Source of the DNA: Puccinia triticina
Lineage: Eukaryota; Basidiomycota; Pucciniomycetes; Pucciniales; Pucciniaceae
Length of the DNA: 64,000 nucleotides
Reading direction: 5' to 3'
Assembly: GCF_026914185.1 (NCBI RefSeq)
Contig: NC_070565.1
Coordinates: 6,138,001-6,202,000, forward strand
Part shown: positions 34,519 to 47,911 of the stretch, in pieces
Numbering within the stretch: the first letter of the stretch is position 1
Layout of the letters: every line of letters begins with the position of its first letter
Notes under the pieces: model-generated
What the model saw: the letters and a program-made list of their open reading frames with translations, nothing else
Database searches by the model: none
What the model was told of the DNA's origin: nothing
Position numbers and translations under genes: made by a program

Positions 34519-35170
34519 ATTCTTTGTGCTTGTTCTCGATCGAAGAGGAGTGAATGGTTTGAGTAGCTGTTTCTTCTGATGAGTTTATGTAGTCGGGGAG
34601 GTGAGATGGTGGTTGGTGGTCAACGGATGGGATGTGGGTCGGGTCGACCCAGGTCTGACCCGTGACCCGTCAAGTTGGGGCTCGGGTTCGGTTACAAGTC
34701 CCGCCCGTGCTCGCGGGGCGGCTCCAGCGCTGAAATCTGTGCCGGACCCGCAGCGGGCCGGCTGAATTTCTGGGTTGGGTTCGGGCAGCTATTGACAGGG
34801 TGACCTGGGATATCCGGAGGCTCCCCGGCGCCTACACCGCGAGGCCAATCGGCGGAGGCCGGAGTGCCACTTTCTTTTGTGCACCAGAGCCGCCACAATG
34901 TTATACCACCACTGGCGCCACCAGGTCGACCCTGTGGCACCACGGCCCTCGACTCCAGAGGCGGCACCGTGACGGCCCCGGCGACGCCCCAATGGCGGCA
35001 CGGCCTGCTGGCCCCGCGGGTGGCCGGAGGCAGCCCCCGGCGGCCTGCATCAGCCGTGAATCTGCATCCACTTCTCCGCCACTGGAATCAGTGGTGGGCT
35101 AAACAGATTCAAGCCACGCCCGCACACCCCAAGCGAGCTCAGCCTGCGGCTCTTTGAATCAACCCATATC
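34519..35170. other. GC-rich low-complexity spacer
   Basis: The DNA at 34630-35100 is made of GGGTCGGG, GACCCG, GGCGCC and similar words. Both strands are open for about 90 codons but with no family character. It resembles the GC-rich repeat DNA at about 25.4 kb and 40.1 kb. Confidence 0.4.
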
Positions 35171-36945
35171 ATGGACAACGGCGACCGGCTCATCGAAACC
35201 GATGGTAAGTTCACTCCTGTCATTAAACAGTGCTGGTCACGTTGCTGGTCATGACAATCAATGTCTCTCCACACACTCTTTTCGACTAGACTACACATAC
35301 GACGGCAGGAAGTACTTTTGTAAGTGCTGCCACCGTGCTCGGGGGGCCATCAGTTGGGGGGGTCACATTCGCAGACCCGCCCACCGGCGTAACTTTGATC
35401 TCCGGAAGGCAGAGCGGGCCACTGCCCAGGAGCGGTTAAGGAGAGCTGCTCGGGCTCGAGTGCCCGCGCCACCCGCTGAGTCGACAACTGTTCATCGAAT
35501 TCCTCAAACTGATGCCACCGAGACCCGTGCCCAAGGGCCATTGTATGAGGACGACCATGAAGATTACCGACTTTGGGACGATATCCAGGCCACGAGCAAC
35601 CGGCGCCGAACCCAGCTGCTCGACGACGTGGAGTGGCGGGACTCGCTTACCGAAAGTGAAGACGAAGAAAGCCCCGACGGTGACCCCCTCGAGACAACCA
35701 ACCAACCAGAAGTTGAGCTGACCCCCGTGATGCGCTTTTGTCGCGCCGCTGGAATAACCCCGGCGCCAGAAGAAGTGATCAGGCTCTTCCAAGCGGTGAG
35801 CCCCCCTGACTATTGCCCGTTATCCAGTCCGTGCATGAGGGGACCTGACGAGAAATCTATGTATGTCAAACCACCCTGATGTCTCAGCTCTCTGACGAAG
35901 AAAAACAATTAGCACTTTTCACCACCATGTATTCCGTGCTAACCAAGTTGAACACCATGGTCGCCAACCCCATGCCACCGCCCGGGGTGAATCTCCAAGC
36001 GGCCTTGCCCAACATACCAATTACCCGTGCCGACCAAATCCGAGCCTTCATCTACCCCGATGAAACCAAAGTGAGTCACTTGCCCCCCACCCGCCCACCC
36101 GCCCAGTTGACCAATCAAAATCCTGTGCATCATGCAGAAAATGATCCGACGCTTGGCCCGCAAGGCTTTACTAAGTCCATACTTACAGACATATGCCCTC
36201 GACAGCCAAGAACAATCGTTGTTCCAGTTGGTCATGGTAAACCTGGTTTCTACCTTAGCTTGACCAATCCCAGCTGGTAATGACATTCCCCTCTATCCCA
36301 CAGAAAAAAATCCAACTCCAGCCACGGGAAGTATTGGTGTCGGATTTCCCCCCAGGTTTTGGCATAGGTGAGAACGACGCCCTGGAGAATGTGCACGTTG
36401 TTGTCAAAAGACAACTCAAGCGGCTACGAGACAAGGTGCGAAACGTCTTGCTCACCGGGTTCATTGCGACGGTGGCCAGTGAGCCCACCCTCCCCAAAAT
36501 CCCCAATATTGTGAATCTTTCGAGGCTCCTTTGGGCCAAACTCAACCCCGGTCCAACCTCCCTCACCCCAGCCAAAATCGATGAGATCTTTGGATGGCAA
36601 GGGCGAATCCGCCTCGTGCACCTCCGCCTGGCCACCCTTGTCAACTACTTTGACACTCGATCCGGATGCATATCCCCGTGGGATCAAATCGACAGTACTC
36701 TTCAATCATACCGAGCCCGCACACCCCAATTCACTAATCAGTAAGTGATTTGATCTCATGGCCCCAGGATTAGACAGCCAGCCATCTGATGGGTGGAATT
36801 GGACAGCTGGAACCGTCTTCTCGCCGCCAAGGACGCCGCTCTTTTTGAAACGGAGCCGTTGAAAAGCGACCTCAATAAAAATGAAATCTTGCTCCCGACT
36901 ACGCAGGCAGTCCTCGGTCAAATGGCGTTGGCGAGGACCAAGTGA
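35171..36945 (+). CDS. Lineage-restricted protein with Cys2His2-like N-terminus, 6 exons, 465 aa
   Basis: Exons: 35171-35204, 35290-35795, 35888-36070, 36138-36236, 36304-36740, 36807-36945; phases agree throughout. The first 11 codons (MDNGDRLIETD) join to a compact putative zinc finger: Cys-x2-Cys (YFCKCCHRARG), then a pair of His about 15 and 20 residues later (GGHIRRPAHRRNF), like U1/matrin-type fingers. Next comes an Arg/Glu/Asp-rich linker, then a helical C-terminal half (EEKQLALFTTMYSVLTKLN, KMIRRLARKALLSPYL, LVNYFDTRSGCISPWDQID). No signal peptide or membrane segment. I do not know the function; the architecture resembles multi-copy hypothetical proteins of rust genomes. The finger suggests nucleic-acid binding, possibly of mobile-element origin. 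Confidence 0.72.
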
Positions 36946-39277
36946 TGGATCCATCTAGTTAGAAAGTCTTCCTCCTATCTATGCATGTTTAGTTGTGCGC
37001 TTGGCGATCTTGGGGCAAGACCTATTCCCCCTCACCCCTCACCCTTAACCATGCAATCCAACACAACTACCGCCCATACACCCATTATTCACATTACTCA
37101 GGCCACCTACGGCGGGAGTGCCATTGGCTCGCAGGTCGCAGGCCCCCGGTGATCTTTGAGAATAGACAGGCTTTACCCCGCGGTTTGGCTGGTCAGGTCT
37201 GCTACCGCATGATTGGTCAAATTCATAGGACGTCCAGGGCCCAGGCCTCGCCTACCTAGACCCCAAAAGCCCAGCTCAATGACCAGTAAATGTTGGGGTT
37301 GAGGAGGGCCTTTGCCAGCTTGATGAAGCAGAAAGGACTGTATATTGTGCTGGGGAAGTTGCGGCTCAACAGCCAGTACATACTAGCCATCCAGCTGGGC
37401 TTTTGCAAGCCAAGGCTGGTGTGAGACTCCAAATGCAGTTTCACCATGAAAAAATTGATGTGAATAGGTGTCAGGTGACATTCAGTAAAATATGCTGAAA
37501 TTCCAGCGGTACTGCAACATTACTCCCCTTGAATAACAATGGCCCATTTGTCATCATCAAGGGGTTCTACCACTTTTACATAAGTATATGGCCGTTGGAT
37601 TTAAGGCTGGAGTTAGCTTCACGTCGCCTACAACCTACTCCCCTCAGTTTTTTCATGGTGCTTGCACCTCTTATGGCTGAATTTAGAGAATTATGTGTGG
37701 GGAAACCCCTGCTTCTCTGAAAAACAATGACTGAAAACACCCCCAGCTAGGCTGGAAGAAATAAGACAGTTTTCTAGCTGAAGGAATTACGACTGGAAGC
37801 GAGCGAGGCGGAGGGGAAAGGGAAAAAGTCGGCTTAGCCAATAGCAGACAATGAGTCCAAAAAGGACCGGATTACTCACTCTCAGGGGCTTAATTGCCTA
37901 AGCAGGGAGACTCAAGGTTGGGCTAAAGTGCCAACTTTGTCGGAATACATCTTCTGACACGCAAGACGCCAAGAGGCGCAGGGGAGAAACTGAGTTCAAT
38001 GCAATGCTTTGTAAGCCCCTCAGTTTCATCCCTCCAGACAACAGACACAGCCACTGACCCCGTTGTTTTGTTGTCCTTACAATAGGCAAAACGTGCAACA
38101 ATCCCCCAAGGGCGCAGAAATTGGCACAAGAACACGGCAACATCAGGGCAGCCTCAGGATCCAGTTCTTCGATCCTGTGAGTATATAAAGAGCAGCTCAA
38201 GCTAGCTTTCGGAGCACCAGACTAATCATCATCTGGTTCCGTAGACCACTCTCACAGAGAATTTCAGATAGCTCCAATAGCCTTACTGCTTGTATCAGTC
38301 ACCCGACCAACGAGTAAGTCACATCGGCTCTATAATCTTTAGATAAAGGCACATAGTTGCTAACCAAGTTGCTTTGCAATCTCAGCCCCAACAGGATCAG
38401 TTCAACGGTCTAGAATCAGCAAATACAACACCAGCGTGCAGAACCTAAGAGGTATTCCGCCTCCCAAAAGTCGTCTCTACGAACCAGGCATCATGCTAAC
38501 ATGATGCGTAATATTATTTAAGAGAAATCTTTATCTCCTTTTCCGTTCTATAGCCGATCCCACTCAATCATCTCGCTTTCACCGTCCTTAGGCTTCGTGC
38601 CCTCGAATTCCATCTCTTGAACACTAGACTTAGAGACACGGCAAATTTGCCTGCTCTTAGTTGTCCATAATTTTACAAACTTGAGGAACAGCTTTGGTCA
38701 GGACTGATGACTTGATTTCTTGGAGGCTAGTGGTTTTAAGTGGACTACATAAAATATGGTTAACTTGTGGGCGCGGATCTAATCATAATGAATGAGAAGA
38801 AAAAAGAGCACATGCATGACAGACAAACAAGAAAAGGTGACATGTTTGTGACAGGGAGGAGAGAGAAGATCAAGAAGAGGGAGAGCGAGAACAAGTGAAA
38901 TTCCAACACTAGTGTAGTTTAGTAATTTCCTCACAAGTTCCAGAAAGTTGAAACACCACTTGTGAGTTTTTCACTGAAAAAATTGCTTCTTCTATTGGGT
39001 GACTACCTGAGGGCCTCCCAGAAGTGATCTGAAGCCCCAAAATCTAGATTTCCCCACAAAAATCTAGACTTTTTGGGTCTATAACCACCACTACAAGGGT
39101 CCCAGATTTGACAGGAAGTCATCCGTTGACTCTGTTCTTGGGATTAAATAGGTGCTGGAGTCATAGGCTCTGAGTTTTCCTTCTCTTGGTTGAAATTTTT
39201 GTCCAAATTGGGCCCAGGATTAACTTTGATGTGTTTTTTTTAGAAAGAGAAGCATAACCTGCCATGTTGAGTTGAAT
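36946..39277. other. Gene-free DNA with an LTR-like block
   Basis: No gene. About 37700-38650 reads like an LTR: a long GC/AT-mixed upstream part, a TATATAAAGAGC box at about 38175, then a CT-rich downstream part with CCCAACAGGATCAGTTCAACGG-like words. No flanking duplication was identified, so boundaries are tentative. Confidence 0.35.
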
Positions 39278-39681
39278 CTAGAGATTGCTGATGTACCCGC
39301 CCACAGGTGCCATGTGCAGGTCCAGTATGTGAATTTTGGGGAAAAGGCAGCAGTTACTGCTGCCAAAGGTTTTCTCAAGACAAAATTTTAACCCCCAATT
39401 GCTCCTGGAGAGCCCCACCACCTGCACAAGTCCTTCAGCCAGGTAGTGCAAAACTTTTACACAGAGACCACCTCAAGCCTCAACATTACAGATAAATCCA
39501 ATGAAATGAACACAAAAGTTGAAATCAAAATATAGTGGCAGTACCTGCCATACTTGCCACAGGTACCACCAGTACCCGCCCTAAAGGTCCTGGGTCCACG
39601 TCCTTGTATATGGATTTGCCCAAAATCACAGTGGGTACACGCACCCGCCGCCTGTACCAGGGTCCACTCGGAAATCTCTAG
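39278..39681 (+). mobile_element. ~404-bp hAT-like MITE, ends TAGAGATT
   Basis: Ends are CTAGAGATT / AATCTCTAG. The flanks read GTTGAAT(C/T) on both sides, so an 8-bp duplication with one difference is likely. The inside is rich in GTACCCGC/GGGTAC words like the 47648-49686 element, which has the same TAGAGAT end, so both belong to one hAT-like family. Confidence 0.65.
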
Positions 39682-40070
39682 TTGAATTCAAGACTTGAGG
39701 TAAAAGTTGGTTGGAAAAAAATATGTGTTCAGAGTCAAACACCCAGTCAATCTGACTTCTAATCACCACCAATGGCCATCCACAACTGCCCACCTAAGAG
39801 CAAATCTATCACAGGCACTAAAATTGGCAAGGCAAAAGTTGCAGATGCAGCCTTGGCTACCAGCTTGGCCTCCCCAAGCTGCTGTGCAATCCAGTGGAAG
39901 GAGATGTTATGGGGAGGTAAACATATTAGATATCACCTGTCTTTGCGGAGGGGATACAGTGTCATGTGGGATTCACATGATGAACACTCAAGTTCCCACG
40001 GGTTTCATCAAAGGCATCACGGGTGGGATCAAGGCTCCAGGAGTAGGTACCCCCCCCCCCCCCCCCTTCA
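39682..40070. other. Spacer with an 18-bp C run
   Basis: No gene. A run of 18 C (40050-40067) directly precedes the next TIR element. Confidence 0.4.
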
Positions 40071-40553
40071 AGTAGGCATGGCAATCAGGCGGGGAGGCCG
40101 GCGGGCCGGGTTTGGGTTGGCTCTTTAGCAAAATTTGTGAAGTTGGCCCAACCCAACAGACCCGCAACTGAAAGTGAAACTGGGTGGGTTTGGCCCTGGG
40201 TAGCCCTCTGGATGCCTGTTGGGCCAACCCCCTTTCCATTCAGGGCTGATTTTTTGACCCTGTAGCACCATCTGGCATCCACAATTTGACTTCAACATCT
40301 TTTGGGGCCTGTTGACAGGGCACATTCCAACACCAGGGATATTGGCATTGACATTAATCCTCAAATATTTTACTTCATTGATTATTTGGCTGCAACCGGC
40401 AGGCTGCCCATGGGCTAATTGGTTTCAGAGGCCTGCAGGCTGCCCGCGAGCTAAACGGGTTTGGGGCGGGCGCAATTTGAGACAAATTGACCCGACCCGA
40501 CCTGCCTGTTCATTCTGCGGGCGGCCCAAACCCGCCCAATTGCCATGCCTACT
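40071..40553 (+). mobile_element. ~483-bp TIR element, ends AGTAGGCATGGCAAT
   Basis: Inverted ends AGTAGGCATGGCAAT and ATTGCCATGCCTACT enclose GC-rich GGGTTTGGG/CCCAACCC DNA. TAGGCATGGC is the kind of end seen in hAT elements. No clear flanking duplication remains. Confidence 0.6.
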
Positions 40554-41178
40554 CCTGAGCTTCAGCCCAAGGTTGATAGCGACCCAAACGACTCCCGCGG
40601 TGGATGATCATTTCTACGGGCGGGGTTTTCAACCTAGGTTCAGCGCCTGCGGCGGAGTTGCTCTAAGGTTGTGGGTCTGTTGGGTTGGGCCAACATTATG
40701 AATTTCCTCCAACAGCCAACCCAAACCCGGCCCGAGCCCGGGTGGGCTCGGGCGGCCCATTGGCGGGCCCACTCAATAGCCATTCTTAGTGGAGTTTGCC
40801 ACGCTATAGGAAGGTGGGATGGAAAATTATCCGCAGATATCGTGATATCCGTTCAGCTTTGGGAATCTCGGATTTCAGATATCTGGCGTGATCCGTGGTA
40901 CTTCACCTGGTATCGGACTGTCTACCGGATTCCCCGCACGGGCTAAGGGTTGAAGGGTGGTTCGAACAACGGCTTCTCTCATCATATCCAGCCTCAACCG
41001 ATCATCCTTTTTAAACTACATATCAACAGCCAGCCGAAACCTTCCAAGTAGGACAAAAGATACGATTACGAACCCACCACCAACCTCGTATCCCCTTGCT
41101 CGTGCCTCCACCTTTTTTTTAAAGATTCTGAACTTGCGACGCCATATCACAGGCTGATTAGTCCTCTCGACCAACACG
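40554..41178. other. 5' flank of the CRM1 gene
   Basis: GC-rich repeat DNA (to about 40770) followed by ordinary promoter-like DNA with pyrimidine-rich stretches. No TATA box stands out. Confidence 0.4.
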
Positions 41179-44100
41179 ATGGAAGAATTATTAAACCCCG
41201 CCTCTGATCCCATTCTCATCGATCAAGTGGTTGAAGCTGCTTTCAATACTCAAGGCCCCCAACAGAAACAAGCCATGGCTGTCCTTGCCCAGTTTCAAGA
41301 ACTACCGGATTCCTGGCAGAAAGTGCCGATGATATTGGAAAACAGCGTCTCTCAAAATTCTAAGGTAGGCAGCGTCACGTTTTAGGTCTTCGAGCCGGAA
41401 TCCTAGTTGCTTGATTGATCTTACGTTCGACGCGTGTCCAAATTTTGAATCTCGATTCGGCCGCCTAATCCCTCTTGCATGTTGACTTGTCAATACTGAC
41501 GCAATCTTCTTCTCTTCATTCTGAACCTCCAGTACATCGCTCTTCAAATTATGGATAAGGTTGGTCACCCCTCCGCTAATCATTCAAAATCACTTTCTGT
41601 GGCTCATTTTTGCTTTGGCTTCTGTGCGCAGCTGATTACAACCAAATGGAAAGCTCTTCCTGAAACTCAACGATCCGGTATCAAGGTAAGCATGAATACA
41701 AGCCTTTATCCATAATATTTACTTCGTGGCTCATGGCTATCTCACTTGTTTAGAATTTCATTGTTGGTTACATCGTTAAGATGACACGCGATGAAGCACA
41801 AATGGTGAAAGACAAGGCTTTTGTCAACAAAATGAACTTGATACTAGTTCAGGTGAGTGTCAAATTACCTAAACCAACCGAGTATATTTTCCCTACTAAC
41901 TAGTTACGATTACGCAACTTAGATCCTGAAACAAGAATGGCCCCATAACTGGCCTGGCTTTATTCCGGAAATCATTGCCTCTTCTCGAACATCTCTATCA
42001 TTGTGCGAAAACAACATGGTCATCCTGAAGCTCCTTTCCGAAGAAATTTTCGATTACAGCGCAGAGCAGATGACTCAGGCAAAGACTAAGGCCCTGAAGA
42101 ATCAAATGTGTAATGAGTTTGCCGATGTTTTCCAACTTTGCAAGTAAGTGTACATCTCGTATCAATCTTGCTGGCCCCATGTCACTAATCATTATATCAC
42201 CGTTGATAGTGAGATCTTGGAGAAAGCTACCAAGCCGAGTCTTATCACAGCGACCCTGGGAACACTTTTGCGGTTCTTAAATTGGATTCCGTTGGGTTAC
42301 ATCTTCGAGACCAGTCTGATCGATCACTTGATCAACCGAGTACGTTCGGATACTAAGCTGAGGTCTGAAGGCGGCTAAGCACAGCTGATGTCCTAATATT
42401 TCCCATCAAAATCTTTAGTACCTTGAAGAGCGGCAATACCGTAACATTACCTTGAGATGCCTGGCTGAAATCGGCTGTATAAAGGATGCCGGACCCGAAT
42501 ATGATTCTAAATTCGTCTTGTTACTTACGATGGTTATGTCATCCGTCAACCGAATCTTACCCCCCAACACCGACCTGAAGGAAATGTGGGACTCCCAACC
42601 TCAATACGAACAGGAGTTCGTCATGGCCCTGGCCGTGTTTCTATGCAGTTTCTTGTTCAAGAATAGCAGACTTCTAGAGGTCCCGCAACACCACGATTTA
42701 CTGTGAGATTTCTAATTTCCTCATTTGCCGACTGACTTCGTACTCAGGCTTTCTGTTGCGGTTACGCTTTTGTAGGGTCAATGTACACATGTATCTAGTA
42801 AAGATCTCACAGGTTGACGATCGAGAGTTGTTTAAAGTCTGCCTAGAATATTGGTCAAAACTTGTCAAGGAGCTCTATGATGAACAGCAGTCTATCCCCA
42901 CGGACATGGGACCATTGATGGGAATTGGCTTGAACCTGGTCGGAGGAGCAGGTGGTGTCGGTAGCACTAGCTCACATTTTGGTGGCGGTGGGGTCGGTAG
43001 CGAAGCTCAAGGCCGAAAGCTTCTGTATCGCGATGTTTGCAGCAACTTACGGCTAGTCTTCATCGAAAAAATGGTGAAACCCGAAGAGGTTCGTTCGAAG
43101 TTACATACAAAAATTCCGATCGGTGTGATTTGCTTAAAGAATGATTCATATTCTATCTGCAGGTGCTGGTCGTGGAAAACGACGAAGGCGAAGTTGTACG
43201 TGAATTCTTGAAGGAGACGGACACCATTGTCCTGTACAAGGCAATGAGAGAGGTTTTGGTTTACTTGACCCATTTAGATGTAAGCTCTACATGTTTTTCA
43301 GAAGCGTTGGTCCGCTTCCCTACCCTATAAGCTCTACCGCTGATAGACTGAGAATCCAGGTGCCTGACACTGAAGAAATCATGCTAAACAAACTCGCTCG
43401 ACAAGTGGACGGTTCTGAATGGTCTTGGAACAATTGCAACACGCTCTGCTGGGCGATTGGCTCAATATCTGGTGCTATGAGTACGCTTCCTTCTTGCCTG
43501 ATCGACGATTGTTTTTGCCCGGGCTCATGCGACTTGTTTGTTTCGTGTAGATGAGGAATCCGAGAAGCGCTTTTTGGTCACTGTGATAAAGGATCTGTTG
43601 GGCCTCACCGAGCTGAAACGTGGGAAGGATAATAAAGCCATCGTTGCATCTGACATCATGTACATCGTTGGGCAATACCCTCGCTTTTTAAAAGCCCATT
43701 GGAAATTTCTAAAAACGGTTGTCAATAAACTTTTTGAGTTTATGCACGAAACCCACGAAGGTAAATCCTTGTTATAATTTCGCGAATCCAACGCTTCAAC
43801 GAAATTGATCCAATATATGCGAAATGACACAGGGGTTCAGGATATGGCTTGCGATACCTTCATCAAGATTGCTCAGAAATGTCGCCGACATTTTATCACT
43901 CAGCAGCCAGGCGAACAAGAGCCATTTGTAGACGAGATTGTACGAAACCTTGAGAAGATTACAGAGGATTTATCTCCCCAGCAGGTGGGCGCTCTCTCCC
44001 TCAGAAAATGAGCTGAAAAACTGACCAGCTCGATTTTGCATCTAGATACATACGTTTTATGAAGCTGTGGGTCATATGATTGCTGCTCAACCAAACAGGC

Positions 44101-45906
44101 CCGTCCAGGAGCGCTTGATTGCCGGCCTTATGCGGGCTCCTAATGCAGTCGTAAGTCAAGTCCCTTCACGTTTTGTTATCTGTTCTGATTCCAACTTATT
44201 TTTTTCCTTTCATCAGTGGGATCGTCTGATGCAGCAGTCTGCTGCCAGTGTCGACGTCCTCGCCAACCCAGACAATATAAAGCTGTTATCAAACGTGCTT
44301 AAATGCAATGTTTCCGCGTGCATGTCGATTGGCTCCTTTTTCCAGCCACAAATCGTCCGAATTTACATGGATATGCTTGGGCTATATAAAGCTGTCTCCG
44401 GGATAATAAGTGAGACCGTGGCTGCTGAGGGTATTATCGCAACGAAGACACCGAAAGTTAGAGGACTGCGTACAATCAAGAAGGAAATTTTGAAACTGGT
44501 GGACACCCATATTCGACGTGCGGAAGACCTCAACAGTTTAAACGACACCCTTCTACCCCCACTCTTGGATGCCGTGTTGGGCGACTACAATCGAAATATT
44601 CCCGCTGCAAGAGACGCTGAAGTTTTAAACATCGTTTCTACAATCGTGATCCGGCTAGGTGTTAGTTTGTCAATGTTTTTTATGTTCAGCGGGGAAGTGT
44701 TTGCTGACCCGGCCTTTGTTTTCCACATCACGTTTTGATCAGCCATTGCTAACAGGCAAAGTGGCTGCCATCCTTGAACTGGTCTTTGAGCCTACACTTA
44801 CGATGATCAACCAAGATTTCTCCGAATTCCCCGAACACCGAGTCGGGTTTTTCAAGTTATTACGTGCGATCAATGCTAGTTGTTTCACAGGTCAGCTGAG
44901 TTTCAATCCCCGTATATTCATCCCGCCTAGGTAAGAAACCCGTAGACTGATTCGGGCGATGTTTAATAAAACATAAATACACACGCATTACAAAAATATC
45001 AGCTTTACTGGCTCTTGAACCCAACCGGTTTAAGCTGATGATGGACAGTGTAATTTGGGCCATCAAGCACATCACACGGGACATTGCAGACACTGGACTA
45101 GCGTTTGTTTCCTGTTTAATTCTTGATCGAGTAGATAGTGTTTTAATTCTGATACTGTTGTTTTGGTTACGTCTGCCTTCTCTTCGCGCTCAGAATCCTT
45201 TTGGAACTGTTTACAAACGTGTCCACTCATACGGATCCCCCGACCGCGGCTGCGTTCTTCCAGCAGTACTACCTGGGAATCTTGCAAGACATCTTTTTTG
45301 TCTTGACAGATGCCGATCACAAGAGTGGTAGGACCCGTTAATGATCAGATGTAATGCGATATGATAAAATACTGAAATATTGCTTGCTGACACGAACAGG
45401 TTTCAAAGGCCAGTCTCAAGTCTTGGCCCGAATGTGGGGTCTCGTCGAAAGCGCTTCGATTGCCGGGCCACTTTTCAACCCAGCCGAGCATGACGCAACT
45501 ATGGACAACGGACGATTCCTCAAGGAATACACCTTTAACCTCTTGAGCACAGCCTTCCCTCACGTTCAACCGTTGAGTCGAATCTTCCTTAATATACGAT
45601 TTGATCAGACTAATCAGAAAACTGATTTAGTTCTTACTCCTGTTAATTAACCGCCACAGTCTGATCATTCAACAATTCATCACTGGGTGCTCGGAAACCT
45701 ACAGCGACGCGGCTCGATTCAAGAGTAATCTCAGAGATTTCCTAATCTCCCTGCGCGAGTATTCAGGCACGAGCGACGGTCAACATCATGATCTGTTCCA
45801 GGAAGATAAGGAGGCTTTGGCTGCCGCCAAGGCTCAAGAGCAGGCTGCTATTCCTGGGATGATTAAGCCGAGTGAAATCAAAGACGAGGATGAAGAGATT
45901 CTTTAG
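41179..45906 (+). CDS. CRM1: Exportin-1 / CRM1, 19 exons, 1087 aa
   Basis: Karyopherin that carries leucine-rich NES cargo out of the nucleus with Ran-GTP. Exons: 41179-41364, 41533-41559, 41632-41685, 41754-41852, 41923-42143, 42210-42339, 42419-42702, 42776-43088, 43163-43279, 43360-43480, 43551-43760, 43833-43984, 44046-44150, 44217-44660, 44743-44890, 45003-45102, 45194-45327, 45400-45571, 45660-45906; all phases close. Family blocks run in order: importin-beta N domain, the exportin-1-like domain ([15 protein letters not shown]), the near-invariant central HEAT region ([60 protein letters not shown]) and the C-terminal [20 protein letters not shown]. Exon 2 is a 27-nt micro-exon. The usual Cys that leptomycin B attacks is Thr537 ([14 protein letters not shown]). 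The acidic tail ends [10 protein letters not shown]. Length fits the family. Confidence 0.97.
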
Positions 45907-47647
45907 ATCTCGGTATTTTATCCGCTGTTCATCAAAAGCAGACTTGACAAAGCCATGATGACGTTTCATCTTTCCTCTGTTTGGCAACACGCCCGTTTAG
46001 ATATTTGTGATGTTAATAGCACGTTTTATAATCACTTTTACCTTTTTTTATCAGGGTTCCACTGTCATCCATTTTTTCCACATCCGGAAGAGAAACAAAG
46101 GTGATGATATTCCTACTCATTTCATCGCTTGACACTTTCATAACGTGCTTTTATTTCATTTCGAAAAACAAAACAAAAACATAAATTATACAATTATCTT
46201 GTTTCATAACTGCACATTGTTACACATTAGGGGAGGGTAGCAGCGGAATGTCCAAAAAATGATAAAACAACAAAAACATAAGAAAAAAACAAAAATTGAA
46301 AATTTCCAGGCCCAGTTTGGCACCAATGTTAATATAGGCAATAGGGTGATATAATCACTGATTGATTAATCAAAAAGATGAACCACCTAAAACCTAGAGT
46401 CCATTCCACAATTGTATTTGGTTGTTTGTTTACGTAGGTTTTTGTTTAAAAAAAATGCTTGTGTATAGAGGAAATCCTTGATTTTTTTTGGTGAATCTAC
46501 AGTTTGGATAAACTTAGATATACATACTTTTAGATTAAAATACTCCCTATTTTGCTGTGATCAATGGTTGATTTGTCTTACCACACCAGAGACACTAAAG
46601 GCTACCCTAAAGTAGGAAAAACTCTCTGATAAGCTACACCAAGACCAGATTTAGGACAGTATACATGCCTGTTGAAGCTGAGAACTGAGGTCAAGGCTGA
46701 GAGCAAGGACAGAGGGGCCTGAGGAACAACATGCTCAGAGATACTCTGAGTGAGACAACAAAAGGGGCCAATGGAGCCCTCTAGGAGGGCAAAAAAGCTG
46801 TGAGCTTGTGTGGCGGAAAATTGCAAACGCTACAAGAGGTTGTATCCTGTAGAGACCTCAGGGAAATGCGCGCAGAAGCAGATGATGTTATTTCTATCTA
46901 AGCCATGGATATATAAGCTATTAAAAGTGGAGGGGCCAGAATGTGGGACAGAAGGTTAACTATGCGTATTCAATCTGGAGGGAGTGAGGGAGTGATAGGG
47001 AGAGGACAAGTGTGACAGGGAAGGGAAAGCAGAAGAGGGAGAGACCAGTAACACTGGAATTTCAACAATGCCACTTGGATCCATGAGCGCAGATAAAGGA
47101 ATTATATAGAACCACAACATCACATGTCCTTATTGTTGATTGAGGCTAGTTCACATTGGAAAAAGAAGGGTGCATGCACTTTGTATCAGAGTTGCCATTT
47201 GCACATGGAATTTTTATTTTATTATCCACTCTAAATCAGTCTATCAGGAGCTGGAGAAACATTTTTTTTGGGACTATTTGAAAAATAAAATCAGCCTGAA
47301 GACAAGAAGGAGATGGTGCCAAATTGTATCAGAAGAAAGGCAGGATTTAGATCAAATTCAATCATGCATTTAATTTTTGGATAATATCCAATCATCTAGG
47401 TTACGTAACAGGTTCTGGGCAGTCAAAGTTGAGTATCACCAAAACTCAAAATATTTTCACACAAGAATTCCTGATGAAAGAATTCTGGCTTCAAGAACTG
47501 TCTGGGACTTTCCTCTCAAGCTCAAGCAGATTATTTTGGGGTGCTGTGGGGGCAAAACTCATGTAGAGAAGCCATGCCCAAAGTTTGGTCACAGGGCTAG
47601 CAGCATTCAAAAATTCCTCAAAGTACCCCTTCAAATTGGATTGAAAC
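45907..47647. other. 3' flank of CRM1 and gene-free DNA
   Basis: AT-rich 3' flank with no further gene. The stretch 47140-47640 has two open frames of 77 and 105 codons with Trp/Arg/Phe content that might be transposon debris, but no motif is recognisable. Confidence 0.4.
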
Positions 47648-47911
47648 TAGAGATGGCCCCGACAAACCCATCGCGGGTACCTGCTATCCGCTGATGGGTA
47701 CCCGCCAGTGTGTGCGTGTTTGGGTGCGGATGCTGGATTTCTGGGAGAAATTGAGCGGGTACCTGCTCTTGTTTGGGCAGGTGGCGGCTGCCACGACGAC
47801 CAGAAGGACTGGGAAGGCCTTCCTTCCGGCAAAAGAGGTTCTGTAACCCCTTCGACCGGAAGGATTCCTTCCAGTCAAAGAGGTTTTGTAACCTCTTTGA
47901 CTGGAACTTCG

